Positions 36,994 to 47,005 of a DNA stretch of 64,000 nt are shown piece after piece. How positions within the stretch are numbered: position 1 is the first letter of the stretch; each line of letters opens with the position of its first letter. This DNA comes from Gallionella sp. (GTDB lineage Bacteria; Pseudomonadota; Gammaproteobacteria; Burkholderiales; Gallionellaceae), in assembly GCA_028707275.1 (NCBI GenBank), contig JAQTUP010000005.1:124001-188000 (forward strand), given 5' to 3'. The notes under the pieces were generated by a model that worked only from the letters and a program-made list of their open reading frames with translations, was not told where the DNA came from and searched no databases. Made by a program: the position numbers and the translations under genes.

Positions 36994-37680
36994 ATGAGTG
37001 CTAAGATTCTGATTGTGGAAGATGAACCGGCGATACAGGAATTGCTGGTTTTTAATGTCACGCAAGCGGGCTTTGTGGCATTGCGCGCAGGGGACGCGGA
37101 AGAGGCATGGCAGCAGATACGCGACCATGCGCCCGACCTTATTTTGCTGGACTGGATGTTGCCCTCCACCAGTGGTATTGTGCTGGCCAGACAACTGCGC
37201 AGCGAGGCGCAAACCCGCGACATTCCGATCATTATGCTGACCGCCCGGGGGGATGAGCGCGACAAGGTGCTGGGACTGGAGTCAGGGGCGGACGATTATA
37301 TTACCAAGCCCTTTTCGCCGCGTGAGTTGATGGCGCGGATACGCGCCGTGATGCGCCGCCATATTCCTACCTTGTCAGATGAAAAAGTGGCCGCCGGCGG
37401 ACTGGAGTTGTCACCGACTTCCCACCGGGTCATGGCTCTGGGGCAGGCTATTGAGCTGGGGCCTACGGAGTTTCGTCTGTTGCATTTTTTCATGACGCAT
37501 CCTGAGCGCGTCTACAGCCGCACGCAATTGCTCGACCAGGTGTGGGGTACGCAGGTGTTTGTCGAGGAACGCACGGTGGACGTGCATATCCGGCGTTTGC
37601 GCGCGTCCCTGGAAGCCAGTACCCTGGATAGTCTGATCCAGACTGTGCGCGGCAGCGGTTATCGTTTTTCGACCAATTAG
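36994..37680 (+). CDS. phoB: Phosphate regulon response regulator
   Basis: 228 residues, OmpR/PhoB family. The receiver has the acidic pocket EDEP, phosphoacceptor Asp in [11 protein letters not shown] (about residue 53) and [12 protein letters not shown]. The C-terminal winged helix ends [15 protein letters not shown] and [12 protein letters not shown] 36994 has AAGGAG about 6 nt upstream. The following phoR starts 3 bp after the stop. It is assigned to PhoB by the PhoR partner and the Pho box in front. Confidence 0.93.
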   Translation: MSAKILIVEDEPAIQELLVFNVTQAGFVALRAGDAEEAWQQIRDHAPDLILLDWMLPSTSGIVLARQLRSEAQTRDIPIIMLTARGDERDKVLGLESGADDYITKPFSPRELMARIRAVMRRHIPTLSDEKVAAGGLELSPTSHRVMALGQAIELGPTEFRLLHFFMTHPERVYSRTQLLDQVWGTQVFVEERTVDVHIRRLRASLEASTLDSLIQTVRGSGYRFSTN

Positions 37681-37683
37681 AGA

Positions 37684-38985
37684 GTGAATGCCTTGCCTGA
37701 TTTCTGGATACGCGTGAGTTTACCCATACTGTACAGTGCGCTGGCCGCATTGCTGGTATGGGCTATATTTTCGGCTGTCTATGCGCTGTCGTTCATGGTG
37801 CTGGTATTGCTGATGCTGATCGCGTATCGCGCGCGGCAATTGTACAAGCTGGTGCGCTGGCTCAACGATGCGCGTCTGGAAACCGTCCCGGAAGCCGGTG
37901 GTGTCTGGGACGAGGTGTTCGTGAGTCTGTACAGGATGGTCAAACGCCATAACCTGACCAAAAAGGAATTGGCCGACGAGTTGCAGCATATCGAACAGGC
38001 TACCGCAGCGTTTCCCGAAGGGGTGGCGAGTCTTAATGAGCTCAACCGTATCGAGTGGTGTAACCCGCTGGCAGAACTGCATTTCGGCCTGAATGCACAG
38101 CGCGATATCCAGCAGGACATCACTTATCTGGTGCGCCAGCCGGAATTCTTTGAATATCTGCATGCGGGTGAGTTTGCCGAGCCGCTGGTGATGAAGGCTG
38201 CGCGCCATGACGAAATGCTGTTGTCCATCGTGCTGGTTCCTTATGGTGGAAATAAACGGCTGCTGATCAGCCGGGACATCACGCAACTGGAACGCATTGA
38301 AACCATGCGCCGGGATTTCGTGGCGAATGTCTCCCACGAAATGCGCACGCCCTTGACTGTGGTGAATGGTTTTGTTGAAAACCTTCAGGATATGGACGAT
38401 CTGAGCCATGAGAATATACAGCGCGCTTTGCAACTGATGGCCGGGCAGACGCGACGCATGGATCATCTGGTGTCGGACTTGCTGACTTTGTCTCGTCTGG
38501 AAAGCGATGATCATCCCTTGCAGGCAGAGATGGTCGATATGCAATCGCTGCTGGATGAAGTTTACCGGGACGGACAAATGTTGAGTGCGGGTCGCCACCA
38601 GCATAGTCTGGACGTGACCGGAGTTGCCAGGTTGCTGGGAAATCGCGACGAGCTGCGCAGTGCCTTTGGCAATCTGGTCAGCAACGCGGTACGTTATACG
38701 CCTGAGGGCGGGACGATAAAATTACGCTGGGATCTGCGTGGAGATAAGCCGGTATTCTCGGTCAAGGACAGCGGTATCGGTGTCGAAGCGCAGCATATTC
38801 CGCGCCTGACCGAGCGTTTTTACCGGGTGGATCGCAGCAGGTCACGCGAGACGGGCGGCACCGGCTTAGGGTTGGCGATCGTCAAACACATCGCCCTGCG
38901 TCACCAGGCTCGTCTGGAAATTGTCAGCGAAGAGGGGAGTGGCAGCACCTTTTCGCTGGTGTTTCCGGAAAAACGAGTCGCATAA
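37684..38985 (+). CDS. phoR: Phosphate regulon sensor histidine kinase
   Basis: 433 residues from GTG 37684. Two adjacent N-terminal membrane segments (about residues 10-45), no large periplasmic domain, then a charged linker and a PAS region (NRIEWCNPLAELHFGL) as in PhoR. The HisKA box is FVANVSHEMRTPLTVVNGFVE. ATPase motifs are NLVSNAVRYTPEGG, KDSGIGV and TGLGLAIVKH. PhoR senses phosphate through the Pst-PhoU system, which is not in the window. Confidence 0.93.
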   Translation: MNALPDFWIRVSLPILYSALAALLVWAIFSAVYALSFMVLVLLMLIAYRARQLYKLVRWLNDARLETVPEAGGVWDEVFVSLYRMVKRHNLTKKELADELQHIEQATAAFPEGVASLNELNRIEWCNPLAELHFGLNAQRDIQQDITYLVRQPEFFEYLHAGEFAEPLVMKAARHDEMLLSIVLVPYGGNKRLLISRDITQLERIETMRRDFVANVSHEMRTPLTVVNGFVENLQDMDDLSHENIQRALQLMAGQTRRMDHLVSDLLTLSRLESDDHPLQAEMVDMQSLLDEVYRDGQMLSAGRHQHSLDVTGVARLLGNRDELRSAFGNLVSNAVRYTPEGGTIKLRWDLRGDKPVFSVKDSGIGVEAQHIPRLTERFYRVDRSRSRETGGTGLGLAIVKHIALRHQARLEIVSEEGSGSTFSLVFPEKRVA

Positions 38986-38991
38986 AAACCG

Positions 38992-39033
38992 GTTTTCAGT
39001 TTTCAGTTAACCGTGAACTGCAAACTGTGAACT
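38992..39033 (+). repeat. Heptad element between phoR and the 538-aa gene
   Basis: Six consecutive 7-bp units in exact register: two GTTTTCA copies first (38992-39005), then GTTAACC, then units of the type GTGAACT and GCAAACT up to 39033. The first units and the last are near reverse complements (TTTTCAGTT against AACTG), so the element can fold around GTTAAC. It lies in a convergent gap and might also serve as terminator. Confidence 0.75.
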
Positions 39034-39037
39034 TACC

Positions 39038-40654
39038 TTATATGGCCGTGAAACTGACGCGCTCATAATCGAGGCCGAGTTCCACACTAAATCCCAGTTT
39101 AACCAGGATAAGTTGCCCGTCCTGCTGCAATACTTCGATCAGTCGGCCAGCCTCGAACCAGTCTCGCGGGATGATCAGGCTGGCGGGTGTTTTGATTGTA
39201 GGCAGCGCTTCCAGGAGAATAGCCGGTGCATCGGGCTTGGCAGGGGTTTTGCCGGGTAATCCTATACTCACCGCCTGAGAGCGACCGTGGAAGTACCTGA
39301 CGCCAATTTGCAGCTGACCGATGGCCGTGACCTTTACCCAGACGGTGGCCGCCAGGGTGAACTGACGCGATTTTTCGCCGCGAAGGGCTATCAGTTGTCG
39401 GCTTTTGAGTCGCTCACCGTCGGCATCAATGCGGATCAGGCATGCGCCCATCACGCTTTCATTTTTTATCTGCCAGTTTTCCAGCGGGAACATAGCACCT
39501 ATGTCTGCCACGACACCCTTGTCCTGGGGGCGCGCATGACCAAGCGTTGCAATTTGTCTGACAGCCAGACTGTCGATCCCGCAGTTACGGTCGCGCGGAG
39601 CGAAAGGTTTTTCGGATAAATGTGCGTAGATGATTTCAGGTTTGCAGCAAACCCTGGCATGGATCGCAACGGGTTTTTGTTCATATGCGCGCGCTTGCTC
39701 GTCCTCGCACCAGCATTGATGCAACAAAGTGATGAACTCTATGCATGCCTGCGTATCTCGTATGTCGCCCAGGCCCACCTGCAAGGGGGTTTGGCCTTGC
39801 CGCAGCAGGATGGTTTTTACCCGCAGCAGCTTGCTCAACGGCACTATTTCCAGATAACGCATCGCGTCGTGCTGTACTACCGTTTCAATTCTTTGCAGTC
39901 CCTTTGCGCCTGACAAGTCCACCGCCAGGGGTTTCGAGTCATTCTTGCTCAGGGCATAGCAGCGCGACAGAGGAGTGCTGCTGACCCACACCGATAGCCA
40001 GCGATCCATCTGCTGTATTTGCCATCGCGTCATTCTGGCAGGATTGCTAAAACAGGTCAGCAATGTTTTGACGTAACTGTTGACACAAGTATGACGCAGG
40101 TCCGGGTTAAGCGGGTCGGGAACTTCGGTTTGATGAAATCCGCGCTGTTCCGAGTAGGCATACAGTTCATGCAGTTGATGCCATAGCTTGTCATGAAATT
40201 CATAACCTGATCTGGTGTATTCGATAATTTCCAGGCCGCAGTAGTGCAAGGCGCGCTGGCACAGTATTGCTGTGTGATTCGCCAGCGTCTTCTCGCCTGC
40301 GATACATGACTGTATGCAGCGTTGATAAGCCGTGACCATTGCCTGCCAGAGCTGAACGATGGACAAGAAGATCATCAGTTCGCTCTCGTTATAAGGCAGC
40401 GGCTTGTCTATGAGTTTTTTGGCAAAGTCATGCTGTACATAAGCTACGGTTTCCCGGAGAATTTCGAGAGTATTAAACCGCTCCAGGCCGCGCATCGGAT
40501 AACGGTTTAACTCGTTTATCTGAGTGAGCAGCTGACTTTGCGCCAGTTGTAAATTGGTCAGCTGGAATTGACTGACCCATTTGGCGCAACTGGCCGCATC
40601 CTTGAAAACAGGATTCGCGCGGTCATCAGTCGGTTCAAGTGGCAGAGTCAGCAT
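39038..40654 (-). CDS. Conserved-looking 538-residue protein of unknown function
   Basis: No signal peptide and no membrane helix. The N-terminal half is helical (LTNLQLAQSQLLTQINELNRY, ELMIFLSIVQLWQAMV). The C-terminal third is strand-rich with patterns reminiscent of a PilZ-type barrel (RIDADGERLKSRQLIALRGE, GRSQAVSIGLPG), but no RxxxR plus (D/N)xSxxG c-di-GMP signature can be read with confidence. Codon use matches the neighbours. It is bracketed by heptad elements on both sides: one ends 4 bp beyond its stop and one begins 8 bp upstream of its start. I do not assign a function. Confidence 0.75.
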   Translation of the reverse strand: MLTLPLEPTDDRANPVFKDAASCAKWVSQFQLTNLQLAQSQLLTQINELNRYPMRGLERFNTLEILRETVAYVQHDFAKKLIDKPLPYNESELMIFLSIVQLWQAMVTAYQRCIQSCIAGEKTLANHTAILCQRALHYCGLEIIEYTRSGYEFHDKLWHQLHELYAYSEQRGFHQTEVPDPLNPDLRHTCVNSYVKTLLTCFSNPARMTRWQIQQMDRWLSVWVSSTPLSRCYALSKNDSKPLAVDLSGAKGLQRIETVVQHDAMRYLEIVPLSKLLRVKTILLRQGQTPLQVGLGDIRDTQACIEFITLLHQCWCEDEQARAYEQKPVAIHARVCCKPEIIYAHLSEKPFAPRDRNCGIDSLAVRQIATLGHARPQDKGVVADIGAMFPLENWQIKNESVMGACLIRIDADGERLKSRQLIALRGEKSRQFTLAATVWVKVTAIGQLQIGVRYFHGRSQAVSIGLPGKTPAKPDAPAILLEALPTIKTPASLIIPRDWFEAGRLIEVLQQDGQLILVKLGFSVELGLDYERVSFTAI

Positions 40655-40662
40655 AGAGGCCA

Positions 40663-40732
40663 GTTTTCGGTTTTCAGTCTTCGGTAAGCCGCAGGTTGCG
40701 AACTGTAAACCGGAAACTTCAAACCGTAAACC
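40663..40732 (+). repeat. Ten-unit degenerate heptad element
   Basis: Ten successive 7-bp units in perfect register: the GTTTTCG/GTTTTCA type at 40663-40683, then GTAAGCC, GCAGGTT, GCGAACT and the GTAAACC/GGAAACT type to 40732. The left and right halves are approximately inverted. It fills the gap between two minus-strand genes: it forms the leader of the 538-aa gene, and its last base is already part of the stop codon of the FAD oxidoreductase gene. Confidence 0.75.
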
Positions 40733-43700
40733 TATAATAGAACTCTTTCGATTCCGCCGTTGTTTGCCTTGTTTACAAAATCCGGCAACCAGTTCTCGCC
40801 CAGCAGATGTTTGGCCATTTCCACCACGATGTAGTCAGAGCTTGTGCCACTGTCTTCATTATAGCGGGAGAGTCCCTGCTGACAGGCAGGGCAGGAGGTA
40901 AGAATCTTTATCTCACCGGAGAAGCCATCCGCGCGCAGTGCCTCCGCGCCACGGCGCATCTCTTCTTCCTTGCGGAAGCGTACCTGGGTCGCGATGTGAG
41001 GCTGTGCGACGCCAAATGTGCCCGACTCTCCGCAGCAGCGTTCGTTGATCGGCACATGCACGGCCATCAGCGTGTCCACTACCTTTTGCGTCTGATAGGT
41101 TTTCATCGGCGAGTGACACGGCTCGTGGTACATATACCGCGTGCCTTCAACTCCCGCAAGCGCGACATTTTTCTCCAGCAGGTATTCATGTATATCGAGC
41201 AGCCGGCAACCGGGGAAGATCTTGTCGAACTGATATTTTTGCAATTGATCCATGCAGGTTCCGCACGACACGATCACCGTCCTGATGTCCAGATAGTTTA
41301 AGGTGTTGGCCACGCGATGGAACAGTACGCGGTTGTCGGTGGTGATTTTTGCGGCCTTATCGCCCTGTCCGGAGGCATTTTGCGGATAGCCGCAGCATAA
41401 ATAGCCCGGCGGCAGGACGGTAATGGCACCCGTTTCATACAGCATGGCTTGCGTGGCAAGCCCCACCTGACCGAATAATCGCTCGGAGCCGCAGCCTGGG
41501 AAGTAAAACACCGCTTCTGACTCTTCGCTCGAACGGTTCGGGTTGCGAATGATCGGGATGACGCTGTTATCTTCGATGTCGAGCAGCGCGCGGGAGGTCT
41601 TCCTGGGCAAATTGCCGGGCATAGGTTTGTTGATGAAGTGGATTACCCGGGCCTGAAGAGGCGGCTTGCCCACTGTTGCGGGCGGATGTGCCAGCTGTTT
41701 TCTGAACAGTCCCAAGCGACGGCCTATGGCATGCGCCATGCGTTGCGCCTTGTACGACCATTCGATCATCACTTTACGCATCAACTGGATGGTCAGCGGA
41801 TCGGTGGTGTTCAGATACAGCATGGAGGTGGCCGCAATCGGATTGAATTTCTTTTTCCCCTGCTTGCGCAGGAAGTTGCGCATGGCCATCGAGACATCGC
41901 CGAAGTCGATGTTCACCGGGCACGGGTTCAGGCACTTGTGACATACGGTACAGTGATCGGCTACATCGTTGAACTCGTCGAAATGCTGGATGGAAATGCC
42001 GCGACGCGTCTGTTCCTCGTACAAAAAGGCCTCGACCAGCAAGGAGGTGGCGAGTATTTTGTTGCGCGGAGAATAGAGCAGGTTGGCGCGCGGCACGTGA
42101 GTGGTGCATACCGGTTTGCACTTGCCGCAGCGCAGGCAGTCCTTGATCGAATCGGCAATCTCGCCCAGTTCGCTCTTCTCCAGAATCAGACTTTCGAGTT
42201 CCATCAAATTGAAGCTGGGCGTGTACGCGCGAGCCAGATTGCTGCCGGGCAATAATTTTCCCTTGTTAAACCGTCCTTCAGGATCGACTTTTTGTTTGTA
42301 GGCAATGAACGGCGCGATTTCATGTTCGTCCAGATAATCATACTTGGTGATACCGATGCCGTGCTCGCCGGAAATCACACCGCCCAGATCTTTTGCCAGC
42401 TGCATGATCCGATCAACGGCGGCATAGGCTTGTTGCAGCATCTCGTAGTTGTCCGAGTTGACCGGAATGTTGGTATGCACGTTGCCATCACCCGCATGCA
42501 TGTGCAGCGCTACAAACACGCGGCTTTTGAGAACCTGCTGATGTATCGCCGTGCAGCGCTCGATCACGGGCTGATAGGTGCTGCCGCTGAAAATATGCCG
42601 CAGCTCGTCGCGCAGCTCACGTTTCCACGAGGCGCGGAGGGTGTGATCCTGAAGAGCCTCGAACACGGTTGCCAGTTTGCTGTTTTCGGTTTCCGGTAAA
42701 GCGTTTATCGTAAACCGGGAACTGTCCTTGTCTAAATTTTCCTTGAGCCATGTCCAGCGACGGCGCACGTCCGAGAGCAACTGGCGCGCTTCCTGCGGGC
42801 GATTACCCAGCAGCTCGGCATCCCCCAGCTGCTTGTCGTCCTGATAATACAGCGGTAAATCCCCTGCGAAAAATTCATCCAGCGCGCCCAATAAATCGAG
42901 CTTATTCGTCAGCGACAGCTCGATGTTGATGCGTTCCACGCCGTCGCAGTAGTCTCCCATGCGTGGCAGCGGGATCACCACGTCTTCGTTGATTTTGAAG
43001 GCATTGGTATGCTTTGCGATAGCGGCGGTGCGCGCCCTGTCCAGCCAGAATTTTTTGCGAGCCTCGGCTGACACGGCGATGAAGCCTTCTCCCTGGCGCA
43101 GGTTGGCCAGGCGCACGATTTCCGATGCGGCCATGGCCGCCGCGTCGGCGTCATCGCTCACGACATCGGCGACCAGCACCATCTTGGGGCGCGTGCCGCG
43201 ACGGGATTTCGTCGCATAGCCGACCGCCTTGAGGTAGCGTTCGTCCAGATGCTCCAGACCCGCAAGATAAACCTGAGAAGGGGGGAGGGAGAAGGGGGAA
43301 GGGTTATCCGCGCGCGGTTTGAAAAGTTCGGTAATTTCGACTATAGCGGGTACGGCGTCCCTGACCTGGCCGAAAAACTCCAGGCAAACGGTGCGGGTGT
43401 GCGTGTGGGCGCGGTGCAGGATGAAGCGCGCCGAGGTGATGATGCCGTCGCAGCCTTCTTTTTGAATGCCGGGCAGCCCTGAGAGGAATTTGTCGGTGAC
43501 ATCCTTGCCCAGGCCGGCCTTGCGAAACGCGCTGCCGGCTATTGTTAAAATTTCAGGCTCACCGTGTGGCGTCTTGCCGTCCACTTCGAAACGGCTGATG
43601 CGAAAGCGGGTGACCGCCACATCGTGGATCTTGCCCAGATTATGATCGAGCCGCTCGACGGTCATCCACAGCCCGTCGGGTGTGACCATGCGCCAGGATG

Positions 43701-44586
43701 CCAGGTTGTCCAGCGCAGTACCCCATAACACCGCTTTCTTGCCGCCCGCGTTCATGGCGACATTGCCGCCGATGCAGGACGCGTCAGCGGAGGTCGGGTC
43801 GACCGCGAATACAAGGTTGTTGTTTTCCGCCGCTTCCATCACGCGTCTTGTGACGACCCCGGCGCCGCAATGGATGGTCGCGTAGGGTTCAGTCAGTCCC
43901 GGCAGGACGAGTCGCTCAATGTTCGATATGGCGTCGAGTTTTTCGGTGTTGATGACGGCCGAGAATTTGTCTAGCAGCACAGCGCCCCCCGTGTAACCTG
44001 TGCCGCCGCCTCTTGGCACTATGGTTAATTTGAGCGCTATACAGGTGCGCACCAGGGCGGCTATTTCCTCTTCCGTGTCAGGATGCAGCACCACGAAAGG
44101 ATATTCCACTCGCCAGTCGGTCGCATCGGTGACGTGAGAGACGCGCGCCAGACCGTCAAACTGGATATTGTCCGCGCGGGTGATGCGGCTCAATTCCCGC
44201 AGCGCGCGTTTACGCAAACGCAGAGTCTGTTCGAATTCGTCGGAAAATTTATCGACGGCGCTGCGGGCTGATTCAAGCAGGCGCAGAACCAGCTGGTTAT
44301 CCTGTCGGCGCTCATCTATCGCATTGAGCCTGTGATGCAGCGCCTCAATCAGTGCTCCGCGCCGTTTCTTGTTGCCTAATAAATCATCCTGCAAATACGG
44401 ATTCCGCGAGACCACCCAGATGTCGCCCAGTACCTCGTAGAGCATCTGCGCCGAGCGGCCGGTGCGGCGTTCGGCTCTTAAGGTGTTGATGATGCCCCAG
44501 GCTTCAGCGCCTAACAGGCGCTGAACGATCTCCCGGTCGGAGAACGAGGTGTAGTTATAGGGGATTTCACGCAATCGTACGGTCAT
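40732..44586 (-). CDS. Large FAD-linked oxidoreductase with Fe-S and CCG domains (DUF3683 type)
   Basis: 1284 residues from ATG 44586 (AAAGGAA 6 nt upstream; [21 protein letters not shown] is the family N-terminus). The order is: an N-terminal DUF3683-like helical region (to about 170), FAD-binding PCMH domain ([19 protein letters not shown]), FAD-oxidase C-terminal domain ([27 protein letters not shown]), two 4Fe-4S clusters ([11 protein letters not shown] and [12 protein letters not shown]), and two Cys-rich CCG motifs (FPGCGSE, LCCGYP; CGTCMD, CCGESG). This resembles D-lactate/glycolate/D-2-hydroxyglutarate dehydrogenases that pass electrons to quinone; the substrate is unknown. Two stretches of its coding DNA are heptad repeats. 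Confidence 0.9.
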   Translation of the reverse strand: MTVRLREIPYNYTSFSDREIVQRLLGAEAWGIINTLRAERRTGRSAQMLYEVLGDIWVVSRNPYLQDDLLGNKKRRGALIEALHHRLNAIDERRQDNQLVLRLLESARSAVDKFSDEFEQTLRLRKRALRELSRITRADNIQFDGLARVSHVTDATDWRVEYPFVVLHPDTEEEIAALVRTCIALKLTIVPRGGGTGYTGGAVLLDKFSAVINTEKLDAISNIERLVLPGLTEPYATIHCGAGVVTRRVMEAAENNNLVFAVDPTSADASCIGGNVAMNAGGKKAVLWGTALDNLASWRMVTPDGLWMTVERLDHNLGKIHDVAVTRFRISRFEVDGKTPHGEPEILTIAGSAFRKAGLGKDVTDKFLSGLPGIQKEGCDGIITSARFILHRAHTHTRTVCLEFFGQVRDAVPAIVEITELFKPRADNPSPFSLPPSQVYLAGLEHLDERYLKAVGYATKSRRGTRPKMVLVADVVSDDADAAAMAASEIVRLANLRQGEGFIAVSAEARKKFWLDRARTAAIAKHTNAFKINEDVVIPLPRMGDYCDGVERINIELSLTNKLDLLGALDEFFAGDLPLYYQDDKQLGDAELLGNRPQEARQLLSDVRRRWTWLKENLDKDSSRFTINALPETENSKLATVFEALQDHTLRASWKRELRDELRHIFSGSTYQPVIERCTAIHQQVLKSRVFVALHMHAGDGNVHTNIPVNSDNYEMLQQAYAAVDRIMQLAKDLGGVISGEHGIGITKYDYLDEHEIAPFIAYKQKVDPEGRFNKGKLLPGSNLARAYTPSFNLMELESLILEKSELGEIADSIKDCLRCGKCKPVCTTHVPRANLLYSPRNKILATSLLVEAFLYEEQTRRGISIQHFDEFNDVADHCTVCHKCLNPCPVNIDFGDVSMAMRNFLRKQGKKKFNPIAATSMLYLNTTDPLTIQLMRKVMIEWSYKAQRMAHAIGRRLGLFRKQLAHPPATVGKPPLQARVIHFINKPMPGNLPRKTSRALLDIEDNSVIPIIRNPNRSSEESEAVFYFPGCGSERLFGQVGLATQAMLYETGAITVLPPGYLCCGYPQNASGQGDKAAKITTDNRVLFHRVANTLNYLDIRTVIVSCGTCMDQLQKYQFDKIFPGCRLLDIHEYLLEKNVALAGVEGTRYMYHEPCHSPMKTYQTQKVVDTLMAVHVPINERCCGESGTFGVAQPHIATQVRFRKEEEMRRGAEALRADGFSGEIKILTSCPACQQGLSRYNEDSGTSSDYIVVEMAKHLLGENWLPDFVNKANNGGIERVLL
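42675..42730 (+). repeat. Heptad element inside the FAD oxidoreductase coding sequence
   Basis: Eight 7-bp units in register, starting GTTTGCT, GTTTTCG and later including GTAAAGC, GTAAACC and GGGAACT, the same unit types as the intergenic elements at 38992 and 40663. On the minus strand it encodes a stretch near [18 protein letters not shown]. It appears to be an inserted element tolerated as a loop in the protein. Confidence 0.65.
43280..43307 (+). repeat. Short G/A heptad run inside the FAD oxidoreductase gene
   Basis: Four units in 7-bp register (GGGGGGA, GGGAGAA, then GGGGGAA and GGGTTAT). The protein segment is [13 protein letters not shown], a low-complexity loop. The composition is the same, in the opposite orientation, as the run at 49139-49180. 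Confidence 0.45.
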
Positions 44587-44720
44587 GATGTTCCTTTGCC
44601 CTGTAGAATCCATCAGGAATGACAAAGCTGATGGATCATTCGGCTTTATTTGTCTGACGCGTATTTTACCTGATTGCAGCGCGACGCTCGACCCTGACCT
44701 GATTGCGGCTAAAATAAAGC

Positions 44721-45251
44721 ATGGATACTCAACCCGATACGGTGCGCGTTTTTTTCGCGCTCTGGCCGACAAAAGCCGAACAAAGTGCGCTGGACAACTG
44801 GCAGGTGACGTTAAAAGCCACTTCCGGCGGGCGCGTGATGCGCGCCGATACGCTGCATGTTACGCTGGTTTTTTTAGGCGATGTGGACGCAGCGCGTCTG
44901 GAGGCCTTAAAACTGGCCGCCGCCGAAGTCCGTGCGCAACGGTTTGCCCTGGACCTCGATGAGGCCAGATACTGGGGGCACAACCATGTTGTGTATGCGG
45001 CACCCCGGCTGATTGCGCCGCAACTGGCCGTGCTGGTGAGTCGTCTTGAACAAAATCTGATCCGGCATCGCTTTGAGTTTGAGCAAAGAGCATACACGCC
45101 GCACGTCACACTCTTGCGCAATGCACGGGATGAACCGCTCCCCGAAATGAAGCCTGTGCGCTGGCAGGTGCGGGAATTTGTCTTGTTGCAGTCGGCGCCG
45201 CATAATGGAGGCGTGCAGTACCGGGTTATGGCACGTTTCCCCTTGGTATGA
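44721..45251 (+). CDS. thpR: RNA 2',3'-cyclic phosphodiesterase (2H family)
   Basis: 176 residues. The two HxTx catalytic motifs of the 2H phosphoesterase fold are present: [11 protein letters not shown] and PHVTLLRNA. It hydrolyses 2',3'-cyclic phosphate RNA ends and was known as LigT. The N-terminus [20 protein letters not shown] is typical. The gene is divergent from the FAD oxidoreductase gene with a 134-bp spacer that must hold both promoters. Confidence 0.92.
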   Translation: MDTQPDTVRVFFALWPTKAEQSALDNWQVTLKATSGGRVMRADTLHVTLVFLGDVDAARLEALKLAAAEVRAQRFALDLDEARYWGHNHVVYAAPRLIAPQLAVLVSRLEQNLIRHRFEFEQRAYTPHVTLLRNARDEPLPEMKPVRWQVREFVLLQSAPHNGGVQYRVMARFPLV

Positions 45252-45296
45252 AACACGTGTCGCGATTCGCATGCGTTGGGTAATGATCAATTTTCG

Positions 45297-46373
45297 ATGA
45301 AAAAATATTTCAGATTTAAAGTGTTAGTGTCTGTCCTGTCAGGTGTGTGTCTGGTTTTACCGGCCTATGCTGACGGCGATGGTTTTTCGCTGTGCGCGAA
45401 GACTTTTCCGAATGACGATGTCGGACGGCTCAAATGTTTCGATAAGGCGGCAAGCCCGGCTATCGTGTCCGTTCTGTTGCCCGCAGCCGCGCCTCGCGAG
45501 GATGAAAATGCAGTGCCGGTCAGGTCGCCCGTCGCTAAGCGATCCTATCTGACCAGAACCTGGAATCTGGACGACAAAACCAGTCACGACGAAACCCGGT
45601 TGGGTCGTCTTGTGCCGCACCGGCAAAGTTATCTGATGATGAGTAAATCGAGCAACGTCAACGGCTCGCCCGCCTCGCCCTCAGCCGGTCACCGCACGCT
45701 TGCGCCTCTGGATCTTGATGCGCTGGAATCCAAATTCCAGTTGAGTTTCAAGGCGGACATCGGCAGCCAGAGGGATATTAATATCTGGGGTTTCAAGACG
45801 ATGCGCGTGTGGGGGGCCTATACACAGCAATCCAACTGGCAGGTGCTCAATGCGCGAAATTCTTCGCCCTTTCGCGAAACCAATTACGAGCCGGAGCTGA
45901 TCGCCACGTTCGGTACAGGCAATGAATCGGGATTGAAACTGGTCAATCTGGGTGTTGCGCACCAGTCGAACGGACATCGTGTGCCCGAATCGCGCAGCTG
46001 GAACCGCGTGTATGTGCAAGGTGGCTGGGAATGGAACAACAGCACCTCCATCCTGGCGCGCGGCTGGTATCGGATTCCTGAAAACCCCACGAAGGACGAC
46101 AACCCTGATATTACGTCTTATGTCGGTCTGGCCGAACTGGTTGCGCGCTGGGAGCCTGCCGATAAATCGCAGGCAGTGCTCATCTTGTTGCGCAATAATT
46201 TAAGCTGGGTGCAAAATCGCGGCTTTGTCCAGTTCGACTGGGCATTGCCGATTGCGCTGGGCAATGCCTCACGCGTGCATGCGCAAATTACGTCAGGTTT
46301 TGGTGAGAGCCTGATCGACTACAATCATCGCCAGACTACGTTTGGCCTGGGTTTTTCATTCAGAGAGTGGTAA
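45297..46373 (+). CDS. pldA: Outer membrane phospholipase A
   Basis: 358 residues from ATG 45297, giving a signal peptide (KVLVSVLSGVCLVLPAYA) and then the mature protein. The catalytic region HQSNGHRVPESRSWNRVYVQ holds the His and Ser of the OMPLA active site, with the Asn/Ca2+ region further on. Strand-rich C-terminal barrel ends in FSFREW with the terminal aromatic residue used for outer-membrane assembly. A linker of about 100 residues with a cysteine pair (LCAKTFPNDDVGRLKCFDKA) precedes the barrel. It overlaps the region before the globin gene; the stop and the next ATG are 3 bases apart. Confidence 0.92.
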   Translation: MKKYFRFKVLVSVLSGVCLVLPAYADGDGFSLCAKTFPNDDVGRLKCFDKAASPAIVSVLLPAAAPREDENAVPVRSPVAKRSYLTRTWNLDDKTSHDETRLGRLVPHRQSYLMMSKSSNVNGSPASPSAGHRTLAPLDLDALESKFQLSFKADIGSQRDINIWGFKTMRVWGAYTQQSNWQVLNARNSSPFRETNYEPELIATFGTGNESGLKLVNLGVAHQSNGHRVPESRSWNRVYVQGGWEWNNSTSILARGWYRIPENPTKDDNPDITSYVGLAELVARWEPADKSQAVLILLRNNLSWVQNRGFVQFDWALPIALGNASRVHAQITSGFGESLIDYNHRQTTFGLGFSFREW

Positions 46374-46375
46374 AT

Positions 46376-46768
46376 ATGGATCTTCCTGTACTAACGCATT
46401 ATCAACGCATCGGCGGGGCGGAAAAAATCCATGCGCTGGTGGATCGCTTTTACGCATTGATGGACGAACTGCCGGAAACCTACGGCATACGCAAGATGCA
46501 TGACGAAAGTTTGCAGGGCGCGAACGATAAGTTGTTCAAGTTCCTGTCCGGCTGGTTAGGCGGGCCACAGCTGTTCATACAGGAGTTCGGTGAGCCGTTT
46601 TTGCGACGCAGGCATCTGCCGTTTGCAATAGGCCAGACGGAGCGGGATCAGTGGATGTTGTGCATGAATCAGGCTCTGAGTGAGGTAGTGGGCGATGAGG
46701 CGCTGCGCGTCGAACTCTCGCTCTCCTTGCATCAGCTCGCCGATCACATGCGCAACAAGGCAGGGTGA
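46376..46768 (+). CDS. Group II truncated hemoglobin (TrHbO)
   Basis: 130 residues from ATG 46376; GTG 46367 is a weaker alternative inside pldA. Motifs are HYQRIGGAEKIHALVDRFYALMD, the proximal-helix region RRRHLPFAIGQTERDQWMLCM (proximal His) and the conserved Trp of group II globins. It binds O2 or NO and is likely used in microaerobic respiration or NO detoxification. It forms a unit with pldA. A heptad array starts 8 bp after the stop. Confidence 0.9.
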   Translation: MDLPVLTHYQRIGGAEKIHALVDRFYALMDELPETYGIRKMHDESLQGANDKLFKFLSGWLGGPQLFIQEFGEPFLRRRHLPFAIGQTERDQWMLCMNQALSEVVGDEALRVELSLSLHQLADHMRNKAG

Positions 46769-46776
46769 CCTGGAGC

Positions 46777-46867
46777 AGGATTCAGGATTCAGGATTCAGG
46801 ATTCAGGATTCAGGATTCAGGATTCAGGATTCAGGATTCAGGATTCAGGATTCAGAATTCAGGATTC
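46777..46867 (+). repeat. Heptanucleotide array (AGGATTC)13
   Basis: Thirteen tandem heptads over 91 bp; twelve are exact AGGATTC and one (46854-46860) is AGAATTC. AGGATTC is the reverse complement of GAATCCT, the unit at 17145-17204. All three forward frames stay open through it, encoding repeated RIQDSGF, which explains two artefactual short ORFs. It lies in the convergent gap after the globin gene. Confidence 0.93.
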
Positions 46868-47005
46868 AGGCGACTCGACCTCGCTGCCGCTCGGGACTCG
46901 AACAGTGCGCGCCTGAACCCGCCGCTTGTTTATTCAGACGTTTCGGGGTCTACCAGTGAATTGTAGATGACGACCAGGTCTTGACATCACGCTTTTTGAC
47001 ACATG

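Noticed and set aside
39038-40654. Assignment of the 538-aa protein as a PilZ c-di-GMP receptor
   Set aside because: The strand-rich end is suggestive, but the required Arg and DxSxxG residues cannot be located with confidence.
42292-42699. 135-residue plus-strand ORF
   Set aside because: Antisense to the FAD oxidoreductase gene in a region with conserved FAD-oxidase motifs.
46695-46959. Two short plus-strand ORFs with repeated RIQDSGF peptides
   Set aside because: They are the translation of the AGGATTC array, which is open in all three frames; no ribosome site and no similarity to protein.
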